In this document: in pieces, positions 1-8,006 of the stretch
Position numbering within the stretch: the stretch's first letter is position 1
Layout: each line of letters begins with the position of its first letter
Assembly: GCA_038744785.1 (NCBI GenBank)
Contig: JBCDLX010000001.1
Coordinates: 241,344 to 305,343 of the forward strand
Direction of reading: 5' to 3'
From: Ovoidimarina sp038744785
Lineage (GTDB): Bacteria; Pseudomonadota; Alphaproteobacteria; Rhodobacterales; Rhodobacteraceae
Length of the DNA stretch: 64,000 bases
The notes under the pieces: generated by a model
Told to the model about the DNA's origin: nothing
Databases searched by the model: none
The model's input: only the letters and a program-made list of their open reading frames with translations
Translations under genes and position numbers: made by a program

Positions 1-290
1 CAGGCTGGTGCCTCGTCCAAGATCATCAGCTCGCGCGTCGATGCGGACTTGGCGATCTTCACCGCCTCTTGGTACCGTGGTGACTTATAACAGGCCACAG
101 CATCCTCAAACGACGGGAACCGCGCGACCACATTTCGTGGGCGGTCCGTGCCCTCGAACTGCACATAGCGCCCGCCACGGGCCAGAAAGACGCCACCATA
201 TTCGGCAATCGACTCGGTAGCGATCGCGGCGTACTCCGCATAGGCTTCATCGTCATGCACGGTCACGTGCGCAATCCACAATGCGCTCAT
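1..290 (-). CDS. DUF1330 family protein (3' end cut by window edge)
   Basis: Small soluble protein of the DUF1330 family (ferredoxin-like alpha/beta barrel fold), with 96 codons visible before the window edge. The N-terminus reads MSALWIAHVTVHDDEAYAEY, followed by a Gly-rich turn (YGGVFLARGG), the segment RPRNVVARFPSFEDAVACY and then SPRYQEAVKIA, a typical family pattern. Family members are about 95-100 residues, so only the last few codons are probably missing. Its ATG shares one base with the alaS TGA (TGATG), which implies translational coupling to alaS. The biochemical role of the family is not established. Confident about the family, not about function. Confidence 0.85.
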   Translation of the reverse strand, partial: MSALWIAHVTVHDDEAYAEYAAIATESIAEYGGVFLARGGRYVQFEGTDRPRNVVARFPSFEDAVACYKSPRYQEAVKIAKSASTRELMILDEAPA

Positions 291-2956
291 CAAGCCTCTC
301 CCAACAGCGTCTCTGCCGCCGATATCGCGGCATCTGAGTTCGCAGCGTCGCGTGCCCCGCCCTGGGCAAGGTCCGGTCGTCCACCACCTCCCTTGCCGCC
401 GAGCGCCGCAACCGCCGCGCGCACGATATCGACCGCCGAGATCCGTCGGGTCAAGTCGTTTGTAACGCCTGCCGCGACCGCCGCCTTCCCATCAGCATCG
501 GCAATCAGCAAAACCGCGCCTGACCCGATCCGCGCCTTATGTTCGTCGATCAGGGACGGCAGGTCCCGGCCCGACACACCCGCAAGCGCGTGCGCGACAA
601 ACGCAATCCCGTTCACGTCGCGCACAGCTTCGACGCTGCCACCACCGCTCATCGCCAGTTTGCGGCGAAGCTCGACCAGCTCGGACTGAAGCGCCTTTCG
701 TTCGTCAAGAAGCGCACGAACGCGGTCGGGCACCTCTGCAGCCTGGGCCTTGAGGACAATTGCGGTGTCGGCCAGCCGGTGATCCTGTTCGCTGAGGTAA
801 CGAAAGGCGGCCGCGCCGGTCAGTGCTTCGATCCGTCGGACGCCCGCAGACGAGGCGCTGTCGCCGATTGTGACAAACATGCCAATGTCCCCGGTCCGAG
901 CCACATGCGTGCCTCCGCAAAGCTCGATCGAATACGTTTCGCCATTCGTCCCTTTGCCGCTGTTGGCATGGCCCATGGAAACGACACGTACCTCGTCGCC
1001 GTACTTTTCGCCGAACAGCGCCTGGGCGCCAATATCGCGCGCCTCATCCGGTGTCATGATCCGCGTTTCGACAGGCACGTTCTGGCGGATGAAGGCATTC
1101 ACCTCATCTTCGACACGTGACAATTCTGCAAGGCTCAGCGCTTTGCCGTGGCTAAAGTCGAACCGCAGCCGGTCGGGCGCGTTCAACGAACCCCTTTGCG
1201 CCACGTGATCGCCCAGAGCCGCACGAAGTGCCTCGTGCAGAAGATGCGTCGCCGAATGGTTCGCCCGGATCGCGCCGCGTCGGTCATGGTCAACGGTCAG
1301 ATGCACCGCATCCCCAACGGCCAAGACCCCAGTCTCAAGCCGGGTTTCATGCGCAAAAACCGCCCCGCCACCAAACCGCTTAGTATCCGAAACGACGCCA
1401 GCTATCGCGCGATCTTCAAGCTTGACCATAAAGCCCGTATCGCCAACCTGTCCGCCCGCTTCGCCATAAAATGGCGTCTGGTTGGTGACGATCCAAGCGG
1501 TGCCCGGGGCTCCCAGCCGGTCCAGCTTTTGGCCATCCTGAACGATCGCCGTGATCTGGCCTTCGGCAACCTCTGTGTCATAGCCGAGGAACTCACTTGC
1601 ACCTTCGGCTTCGGCGATATCGAACCAATGGCCCGCGTCGGCCGCTTCGCCTGATCCCGCCCATGCGGCGCGCGCCTTCGCTTTCTGCTCGGCCATCGCG
1701 GCATCGAAACCTTCGACATCGACGCCGCGGCCCTTCTCGCGAAGCGCATCCTGCGTCAGATCAAGCGGGAACCCATACGTGTCATAAAGCCGGAATGCCT
1801 GTGCGCCTGGCAGGTCTGCGCCATCGGGCAGGTCCTCAAGCGCGTCGTCCAGAAGAGACAGACCCCGATCCAGTGTTTGCCGGAACCGGGTTTCTTCAAG
1901 GCGCAGTGTTTCCTCGATTAAAGGCTGCGCGCGCCCAAGCTCAGGGTAAGCCTGCCCCATCTGGCGCACGAGTTCCGGGACCAAACGGTACATGAGCGGA
2001 TCCTTCGCGCCCAGAAGCGCGCCATGGCGCATCGCCCGCCGCATGATCCGGCGCAAGACGTATCCCCGGCCTTCGTTGGACGGCATCACCCCATCGGCGA
2101 TCAGAAAACTCGTCGACCGCAGGTGGTCCGCGATTACACGGTGATGGACGTTGCCGGGCCCGTCGGGATCGACGCTCGTTGCATGCGCGGACGCCTCGAT
2201 CAGCGCCCGCATCAGATCGGTGTCATAGTTGTCGTGTTTGCCCTGCAAAAGCGCGCCGATCCGCTCAAGCCCCATGCCTGTGTCGATCGACTGCATGTCC
2301 AGGGCTTTCATCGAACCGTCTTCGAACTGCTCGTTCTGCATGAAAACGATGTTCCAGATTTCGATGAAACGGTCACCATCCTCGTCGGGGCTGCCCGGTG
2401 GTCCACCGGGAATATGGTCGCCATGGTCATAGAAGATCTCGGTACATGGCCCGCAAGGTCCCGTCGGGCCCATCTGCCAAAAGTTATCGGATGTCGCGAT
2501 ACGGATGATCCGGCTTTCCGGCACGCCGGTCTTTTTCCAGATCTCGGCCGCCTCGTCGTCCGTGTGGTAGATCGTGACCAGCATCCTGTCTGCATCGATC
2601 CCAAAGCCCTTGGTCAAAAGCTCCCACGCATAGGGAATCGCATCGATCTTGAAGTAGTCTCCAAAGCTAAAATTCCCGAGCATCTCAAAAAAAGTATGAT
2701 GCCGGGCGGTGTAGCCCACGTTGTCGAGATCGTTGTGCTTTCCGCCCGCGCGGACACATTTCTGGCTGGTTGTCGCGCGGCTGTAGCCGCGGCGTTCGAC
2801 GCCGGTAAACAGGTTCTTGAACTGCACCATGCCCGAGTTGACGAACATCAGTGTGGGATCGTTCCGGGGAACGAGGGGCGAAGACGCAACCACCTCGTGA
2901 TCGTTCTGCGCGAAATAGTCGAGAAAAGTGCTTCGAATGTCGTTCAGGCTGGGCAT
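290..2956 (-). CDS. alaS: Alanine--tRNA ligase
   Basis: Cytoplasmic class II aminoacyl-tRNA synthetase that charges tRNA(Ala) with alanine; 888 residues, a normal bacterial AlaRS length. The N-terminus MPSLNDIRSTFLDYFAQNDH carries the catalytic core. The editing domain shows the zinc-binding HSATHLLHEAL motif and, further on, CGGTHVARTGDIG. The C-terminal C-Ala domain ends in a Gly-rich GGKGGGGRPDLAQGG stretch, the conserved DHHA1-type tail. The frame is open 24 codons further upstream, but the ATG at 2956 begins the conserved N-terminus. It follows recA on the same strand with a 167-base spacer and is coupled to the DUF1330 gene. Confidence 0.97.
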   Translation of the reverse strand: MPSLNDIRSTFLDYFAQNDHEVVASSPLVPRNDPTLMFVNSGMVQFKNLFTGVERRGYSRATTSQKCVRAGGKHNDLDNVGYTARHHTFFEMLGNFSFGDYFKIDAIPYAWELLTKGFGIDADRMLVTIYHTDDEAAEIWKKTGVPESRIIRIATSDNFWQMGPTGPCGPCTEIFYDHGDHIPGGPPGSPDEDGDRFIEIWNIVFMQNEQFEDGSMKALDMQSIDTGMGLERIGALLQGKHDNYDTDLMRALIEASAHATSVDPDGPGNVHHRVIADHLRSTSFLIADGVMPSNEGRGYVLRRIMRRAMRHGALLGAKDPLMYRLVPELVRQMGQAYPELGRAQPLIEETLRLEETRFRQTLDRGLSLLDDALEDLPDGADLPGAQAFRLYDTYGFPLDLTQDALREKGRGVDVEGFDAAMAEQKAKARAAWAGSGEAADAGHWFDIAEAEGASEFLGYDTEVAEGQITAIVQDGQKLDRLGAPGTAWIVTNQTPFYGEAGGQVGDTGFMVKLEDRAIAGVVSDTKRFGGGAVFAHETRLETGVLAVGDAVHLTVDHDRRGAIRANHSATHLLHEALRAALGDHVAQRGSLNAPDRLRFDFSHGKALSLAELSRVEDEVNAFIRQNVPVETRIMTPDEARDIGAQALFGEKYGDEVRVVSMGHANSGKGTNGETYSIELCGGTHVARTGDIGMFVTIGDSASSAGVRRIEALTGAAAFRYLSEQDHRLADTAIVLKAQAAEVPDRVRALLDERKALQSELVELRRKLAMSGGGSVEAVRDVNGIAFVAHALAGVSGRDLPSLIDEHKARIGSGAVLLIADADGKAAVAAGVTNDLTRRISAVDIVRAAVAALGGKGGGGRPDLAQGGARDAANSDAAISAAETLLGEA

Positions 2957-3123
2957 AGGTGGGATCTCAAGGCTCCGGGAAGTCGCTGTGATGTAGCGCC
3001 GCGCGCCGGGGCTGTCCACAGACGACACAGGGCGCAGCCTGTGCCGCGCCCTTCACCCAAAGTGTCTCAACTGGGTCTCCCGAAGTGCGGCCATCCCAAG
3101 TGGCAGCTCCGGGGTCGGGGTCC

Positions 3124-4203
3124 CTAACCTTCCAGTACGTCGTCATCCTCCGCGTGGCTGGTCTCGGGCATATCGAAATCAAGCCCGTGAGCCGCGCGGA
3201 TCTTGTCTTCTATCTCCAGGGCCACTTGGGTGTTTTCACGTAGGAACGACTTTGCGTTCTCGCGTCCCTGCCCGATCCGCTCGTCGCCATAGCTGAACCA
3301 GGATCCGGATTTTTCAACGACGCCGGCCTTGACGCCAAGGTCCAGAAGCTCGCCCATCTTCGAAATGCCTTCGCCGTACATGATGTCGAATTCGACCTGC
3401 TTGAACGGCGGCGCGACTTTGTTCTTCACCACTTTCACCCGGGTCTGGTTGCCCACCACCTCGTCTCGGTCCTTGATGGACCCGATGCGGCGGATGTCCA
3501 GCCGGACACTGGAATAGAACTTCAGCGCGTTTCCACCCGTCGTGGTCTCAGGGCTGCCGAACATCACGCCAATTTTCATCCGGATCTGATTGATGAAAAT
3601 CACCATGCATTTTGATCGGCTGATCGAGGCTGTGAGCTTCCGCATCGCCTGGCTCATCAGGCGCGCCTGTGCGCCAACGGTCGCATCACCCATATCGCCT
3701 TCAAGTTCGGCTCTGGGCGTCAGGGCGGCGACCGAATCGACCACCACAAGACTGACAGCGCCCGATCGCACCAGCGTGTCGGTGATTTCCAGCGCCTGCT
3801 CACCCGTGTCTGGCTGCGAAATCAGAAGCTCGTCCAGATCGACACCAAGTTTGCGAGCGTAGAGCGGATCCAGCGCATGTTCAGCATCGACAAACGCACA
3901 AACTCCGCCTTTTTTCTGCTCTTCGGCGACGCAGTGAAGCGTCAGCGTGGTTTTCCCGGAGCTTTCGGGCCCGTAGATCTCGATGACACGGCCTTTCGGC
4001 AGGCCGCCGATGCCCAGCGCGATGTCAAGGCCAAGTGACCCCGTCGATGTCGCTTCGATCTCTTGCGCCGGGCTGTCGCCGCCAAGCTTCATGATCGAAC
4101 CTTTGCCGAATTGGCGTTCAATCTGCTGGAGCGCCGAATCGAGCGCCTTTTGTTTGTCGGTGCTGCGCTTGTCGCTCATATCCAGAATATTCGCCGTGGC
4201 CAT
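3124..4203 (-). CDS. recA: Recombinase RecA
   Basis: ATP-dependent DNA strand-exchange protein and LexA co-protease of the SOS response; 359 residues. Walker A GPESSGKTT lies at about residues 78-86. Other hallmarks are VVVDSVAALTPRAELEGDMGD, the L2 region FINQIRMKIGVMFGSPETTTGG and an acidic C-terminal tail (EDDDVLEG). The start at 4203 is preceded by AAGGAG eight bases upstream; an internal ATG (MSDKRST) is possible but has less support. It lies between cckA and alaS. An SOS box is visible about 90 bases upstream of the start codon, so regulation by LexA is very likely. Confidence 0.98.
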   Translation of the reverse strand: MATANILDMSDKRSTDKQKALDSALQQIERQFGKGSIMKLGGDSPAQEIEATSTGSLGLDIALGIGGLPKGRVIEIYGPESSGKTTLTLHCVAEEQKKGGVCAFVDAEHALDPLYARKLGVDLDELLISQPDTGEQALEITDTLVRSGAVSLVVVDSVAALTPRAELEGDMGDATVGAQARLMSQAMRKLTASISRSKCMVIFINQIRMKIGVMFGSPETTTGGNALKFYSSVRLDIRRIGSIKDRDEVVGNQTRVKVVKNKVAPPFKQVEFDIMYGEGISKMGELLDLGVKAGVVEKSGSWFSYGDERIGQGRENAKSFLRENTQVALEIEDKIRAAHGLDFDMPETSHAEDDDVLEG

Positions 4204-4224
4204 TGGTCCTGCTCCTTATTTCAC

Positions 4225-4242
4225 TGCCGCCTTGCGGCGGCA
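4225..4242 (-). other. Short hairpin in the recA leader
   Basis: Perfect inverted repeat TGCCGCC-TTGC-GGCGGCA in the untranslated leader of recA, about 20 bases before the start codon. It could affect mRNA stability or translation, but GC-rich short stems are common by chance in such a genome and no function is claimed. Confidence 0.3.
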
Positions 4243-4288
4243 ACCGGTTCTGGCCGACAGCGTACAGCTGCGCGCGGCCGCTACTCAT

Positions 4289-4303
4289 GTTCGCCTCTTG
4301 TTC
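4289..4303 (-). promoter_or_regulatory. SOS box (LexA site) upstream of recA
   Basis: GTTC-GCCTCTT-GTTC on the plus strand, i.e. GAAC-N7-GAAC in the direction of recA. This is the direct-repeat LexA target known from Rhodobacter and other alphaproteobacteria. A further GTTC half-site lies upstream, forming an inverted TTGTTCT...AGAACAA arrangement with the first GAAC. Position and motif fit LexA repression of recA. Confidence 0.85.
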
Positions 4304-4426
4304 TTGTCCACTTGTATGAGAACAAAACGCGAAAACATCAACAGTTTTATTCAAATCCGAATATGGGGCGCGATGGTTAACCCATGGTTTACAGCGCTTG
4401 AGATTTCGCTGCCGGGCGTGGGGGCG

Positions 4427-6712
4427 CTAGTGCAACTGGGCGTGAACTGTCTCGATCAACTGGTTCAACGAGAACGGCTTTGGCAGAAACACTGAGTTTG
4501 GAATTCGGGCCTGTCCTTCAGTCACGCTTTCCTCGGCATACCCTGATACAAAGACCACCCGGGTGTCGGGCCGGTCGCGCAGCGCCTCTGAAACCCAAGT
4601 CGGACCGTCCATCCCCGGCATGATCACATCGGTTACGAACACATCAACCTGCAGTGCGCCGTCGGCAAGTTTATCAAGAGCCTCTTCTGCATTGGCCGCT
4701 TCGATCACTGTGTAGCCACGAAGCCGCAGCGCGCGCGAAGCAAAAGCGCGCACGGGCGCCTCATCCTCGACCAGAAGGACGACCCCACCGTCATCCGGCG
4801 ACCTGGTCTTGGGCGTCGCGATAGGCGCGGTCTCTGTCGCCACGGTCGGTTCTTGAGCCGGAAACAACATCGTGAAAAGCGTTCCAACTCCAGGGGTGGA
4901 GTCAGCGAAAATATATCCACCGGTCTGCTTCACGATACCGTAGACAGTCGACAGACCAAGCCCTGTGCCCTCGCCCGCGCGCTTTGTTGTGTAAAACGGC
5001 TCAAAGATCTTTGACAGGTTGTCCTGGTCGATCCCGACACCCTCGTCGCGCACCCGGATCTCTACATATTCACCCACGGGAACGGAGGCCCGGTCACGGA
5101 TCAGTACACTTGCGATCCAGCGGGTGCATATCTGGATCTCAATCCGGCCGCCGTCGGGCATGGCGTCACGTGCGTTCACAACAAGATTGATGATCACCTG
5201 TTCCAACTGACGCCGGTCGGCGCGGACGAGTTTCGTATCCGCTTCATGGTTCAGATCAAGCGTGACCGTTTCACCGACGAGCCGGTTCAGCAGATGCCCC
5301 AGGTCGCCCATTGTATCGCGCAGGTCCAGTATTTCGGGGCGCATGTTCTGTTTACGGGAAAATGCCAAAAGCTGACCAACCAGCGCCGCTGCGCGATTGG
5401 CGTTTTGATTAATCTGATCAAGGTCAGCATAGTCCGGATCTCCCGGGTCGCGACGTAAAAGTAGCAAATCGCAGTGCCCCGTGATGGCAGTCAGAAGGTT
5501 GTTGAAGTCGTGCGCCACGCCCCCAGCAAGCTGACCGATTGCCTGCATCTTCTGGCTTTGCACGAATTGCGCTTCGAGCGTCTTTAGTTCGGTCGCATCG
5601 TTCAGAACCGCAATCGAACAGGGGACGCCGTTCTCTTCATATCCCGACAAGGTGACTTGCACGTAGACGTCTTGTGGCGCACGCGCCGCACGCAGGAATT
5701 CATGTCGGCCGTTTCCCCGGCCCTCGGCCGCCTCTGAAACCCAGTCTGAAAGCGGGCGACCCAATCCTTCAACGAGCGAGCCGAAGGTTACGTCTTCCCC
5801 AACCGAGAAACCGAGAAGGTTTCGTGCCATTCGGTTCGACATCCGGACGTTTCCGTCACGCGACAGCTTTAGCAACGGGACCGGAAGCGCATCGATCAAA
5901 TCCCAATCAACCGGATCGGCCCTATTTCTTACCGGCAGAACATAGATCTCACGCCGCCCAGCCACCCCCGGCATCTCGACCAGCGTCACGCGACGATTGC
6001 CCTGCTCGGTCGTTACTGTGTGCAATTCGCCCGACCGGATCGGCAGATCAAGAACCATCCGATCAAGGGTCTTGTGCCGCGCCCCTACAAGGCGGCGCAG
6101 TGCCTCGTTCATGTGCACGACTGTGCCCGATTTTGTCACCGACAGCATCGGCAGGCTGATGCCGTCTGCACCCTGGGCGCGTGCGTTGTTCGGCACATCG
6201 TCGAGGCGCCACATTAGGGTCTTATCCGCGATTCTGTGAGTAGAAAGCCGCAAGTGTCCGCGACGCATCGCAACGTCGTTGCGCGCGGCACCGTCAACCT
6301 CGGCCCGGATCCGAAGACGTCGGATAATGGCCTCTGGCGAGGCAAAATGCCCCTGCAATGCCGCGACAAGCGTCACGCCCGGCGGGGCACCAAGTTGGGT
6401 CGCCGCGGCACGGTTGCGATAGGTGATAACCCCTTCGGCATTGGTGACGAAACAGGGTGCCGCGTCATGCTCTACATACCGCGCCGCGACGGATCGAACA
6501 CCGCCATATGCGCGAAGGCTATACAAAAACAGCATGGCCGCCGCAAACCCGCCCGCGCCGACGATCACCCAGATCGACAGAGCTTTGGGAACATTCGCCA
6601 AGGTAACACCAATCCCTGCAACGCCCACCAGGATGGCTGCCATCCCTGCCATCCAAACGCGACCCGTCTCACCTCGGCTCCGCCGTTGAACACTGTTTGC
6701 CGCTTCTGACAC
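4427..6712 (-). CDS. cckA: Hybrid sensor histidine kinase CckA
   Basis: Membrane-bound hybrid kinase/phosphatase at the top of the CckA-ChpT-CtrA phosphorelay; 761 residues. Two N-terminal membrane segments lie at about 21-40 and 46-65, PAS-like regions at about 80-370, and a HisKA H-box GGVAHDFNNLLTAITGH with phospho-acceptor His401. The ATPase domain shows an N box (NARDAMPDGG, near 513), a G1 box (DEGVGID) and a G2 box (GTGLGLSTVYG). The C-terminal receiver has VEDEAPVR and Asp695 in TDVIMPGMDG. The GHCDLLLLRRDPGDPDYADL segment after the H-box is typical of CckA. In Rhodobacteraceae this relay mainly controls motility and gene-transfer-agent functions, in contrast to essential cell-cycle control in Caulobacter. 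A CtrA-type box lies upstream. Confidence 0.93.
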   Translation of the reverse strand: MSEAANSVQRRSRGETGRVWMAGMAAILVGVAGIGVTLANVPKALSIWVIVGAGGFAAAMLFLYSLRAYGGVRSVAARYVEHDAAPCFVTNAEGVITYRNRAAATQLGAPPGVTLVAALQGHFASPEAIIRRLRIRAEVDGAARNDVAMRRGHLRLSTHRIADKTLMWRLDDVPNNARAQGADGISLPMLSVTKSGTVVHMNEALRRLVGARHKTLDRMVLDLPIRSGELHTVTTEQGNRRVTLVEMPGVAGRREIYVLPVRNRADPVDWDLIDALPVPLLKLSRDGNVRMSNRMARNLLGFSVGEDVTFGSLVEGLGRPLSDWVSEAAEGRGNGRHEFLRAARAPQDVYVQVTLSGYEENGVPCSIAVLNDATELKTLEAQFVQSQKMQAIGQLAGGVAHDFNNLLTAITGHCDLLLLRRDPGDPDYADLDQINQNANRAAALVGQLLAFSRKQNMRPEILDLRDTMGDLGHLLNRLVGETVTLDLNHEADTKLVRADRRQLEQVIINLVVNARDAMPDGGRIEIQICTRWIASVLIRDRASVPVGEYVEIRVRDEGVGIDQDNLSKIFEPFYTTKRAGEGTGLGLSTVYGIVKQTGGYIFADSTPGVGTLFTMLFPAQEPTVATETAPIATPKTRSPDDGGVVLLVEDEAPVRAFASRALRLRGYTVIEAANAEEALDKLADGALQVDVFVTDVIMPGMDGPTWVSEALRDRPDTRVVFVSGYAEESVTEGQARIPNSVFLPKPFSLNQLIETVHAQLH

Positions 6713-6764
6713 TGGCGCGCGCCCCCAAAAGATTCGCGTTTCGTTCTTTTGTCCGGAGAAACGG

Positions 6765-6779
6765 TTAACCGCGCCTTAA
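6765..6779 (-). promoter_or_regulatory. CtrA-type binding site upstream of cckA
   Basis: A perfect TTAA-N7-TTAA (spacer CCGCGCC, followed by CC) lies 53 bases upstream of the cckA start codon in the 127-base spacer to the rsmB-type gene. This matches the full CtrA consensus of alphaproteobacteria. Its place fits feedback of CtrA on cckA transcription; binding itself is inferred. Confidence 0.65.
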
Positions 6780-6839
6780 CCCGCCCCCTTGCCGAGGGGT
6801 GATGCGCGAAATGCACTCCATGGTTGATCAATACTATGC

Positions 6840-8006
6840 TCAAGCGTGTGTAAGTACAGCAAGAAAAAAGCCGTCGCCGCCCTCGCTTGGCCGAAAAATC
6901 CGAGTTTCAGCACACCGCCATCCGGGGTGCCGCGCCAAGAAACCAATGATTTGATCCTGATTTTCGGCGTTGAGAATGGAGCATGTGACATAGGCAAGGC
7001 GCCCCCCTTGGCGAACCATCGGGGCCGTCCTATCTAGAATAGCTGCCTGGGCGGCACAAAGCTCGGCCAGACGCTCGGGCGTTAAGCGCCATTTTGCCTC
7101 GACCTGGCGCCGCCACGCGCCACTTCCTGAACAGGGGGCGTCCACAAGGATCAGGGGCCAAGGGGCACCCTTCTCCGCTTCTTTTCGGGTCACTTGCTCA
7201 ACCCTGACCCCTGCGCGGGCGACGCGATTTGAAAGGTCTGACATTCGCCCAGGGTTGGCGTCATATGCGCTGACGACCGCACCAGCAGCTGCCAACGCCA
7301 ATGACTTTCCTCCGCCGCCAGCACAGTAATCAAGGATCCGCAAGCCGGCGACATCGCCCAAAGACTGGGGCACGGCCTGGCTGGCGGCATCCTGAAGTTC
7401 GACAAGCCCGTCGCGATATGCCCGCGCGCTGCGGATCCGTCGAGCATTGGCAACCACATGCAGCGCAGTCTTGGCCAGCCGGTGCGGCGCAGTCTCAATA
7501 CCGTCTTCGCGCAACGCCGCTTCCGCCCCGGCGCGATCCGTCTTGGCAAGGTTGACCCGCAGAAATACCGGTGCGCGGCGACGAAGCGTTTCAAGTTCGG
7601 TGGAAAAACCTTCCGCAAGGGCGCTCCGCAAAGCGGGTTCAAGCCAATCGGGATAGTCTAGCCGCACACTGTCCGGCAACGCATCCCAATCGGTGGATGC
7701 GCCCTCTGCGGGCGAAAGCGGTGAAGGTGCGTACCCTTCACCGGTGAACACGGTTGCCGGATCGATGCCCTCGGACATCAAAGCCCCGATCATCAGCCCC
7801 CGGCCAGTCTCGGCACCGCCAAGCGCCGCGAAGGACCGCCGGCAGCGGATTGCGCCGAACGCGTGATCCCGCACCGCCGCGCGATCACCCGAGCCTGCAT
7901 ACCGGTTCGCTCGCGCCCAGTTGGTCAGCGCCTGCTCAGCGGGCTGACCGGCAAGGATCCGATCCAGAACATCGATCGCCGCCGCGACGCGCGCAGCGGG
8001 CGTCAT
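6840..8006 (-). CDS. rsmB: RsmB/NOP-type rRNA cytosine-C5 methyltransferase
   Basis: SAM-dependent RNA m5C methyltransferase, 388 residues, probably acting on 16S rRNA. An N-terminal NusB-like helical region occupies about 1-70. The SAM-binding loop is DYCAGGGGKS at 226-235. The two family cysteines are Cys292 in DAPCSGSGAWRR (release) and Cys342 in VTCSILNAEN (nucleophile). Its ATG overlaps the guaB stop by four bases (ATGA), so it is translated after guaB. The exact target (C967 as in Escherichia coli RsmB, or another cytosine) cannot be read from the sequence, so the symbol refers to the subfamily. Confidence 0.85.
   Translation of the reverse strand: MTPAARVAAAIDVLDRILAGQPAEQALTNWARANRYAGSGDRAAVRDHAFGAIRCRRSFAALGGAETGRGLMIGALMSEGIDPATVFTGEGYAPSPLSPAEGASTDWDALPDSVRLDYPDWLEPALRSALAEGFSTELETLRRRAPVFLRVNLAKTDRAGAEAALREDGIETAPHRLAKTALHVVANARRIRSARAYRDGLVELQDAASQAVPQSLGDVAGLRILDYCAGGGGKSLALAAAGAVVSAYDANPGRMSDLSNRVARAGVRVEQVTRKEAEKGAPWPLILVDAPCSGSGAWRRQVEAKWRLTPERLAELCAAQAAILDRTAPMVRQGGRLAYVTCSILNAENQDQIIGFLARHPGWRCAETRIFRPSEGGDGFFLAVLTHA

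Noticed and set aside
2024..3127. Long open frame (367 codons) on the plus strand opposite alaS
   Set aside because: It is the antisense shadow of a certain gene in GC-rich DNA, Arg/His-rich, with no recognisable domain. The same applies to the many other long antisense frames, for example opposite the Mrp genes, guaB and hflK.
4377..4391. TAAA-N7-TTAA (minus strand) between cckA and recA as a further CtrA site
   Set aside because: One mismatch, about 175 bases from recA and just after the cckA stop; no reason to link recA with CtrA. Could be real but not distinguishable from chance.
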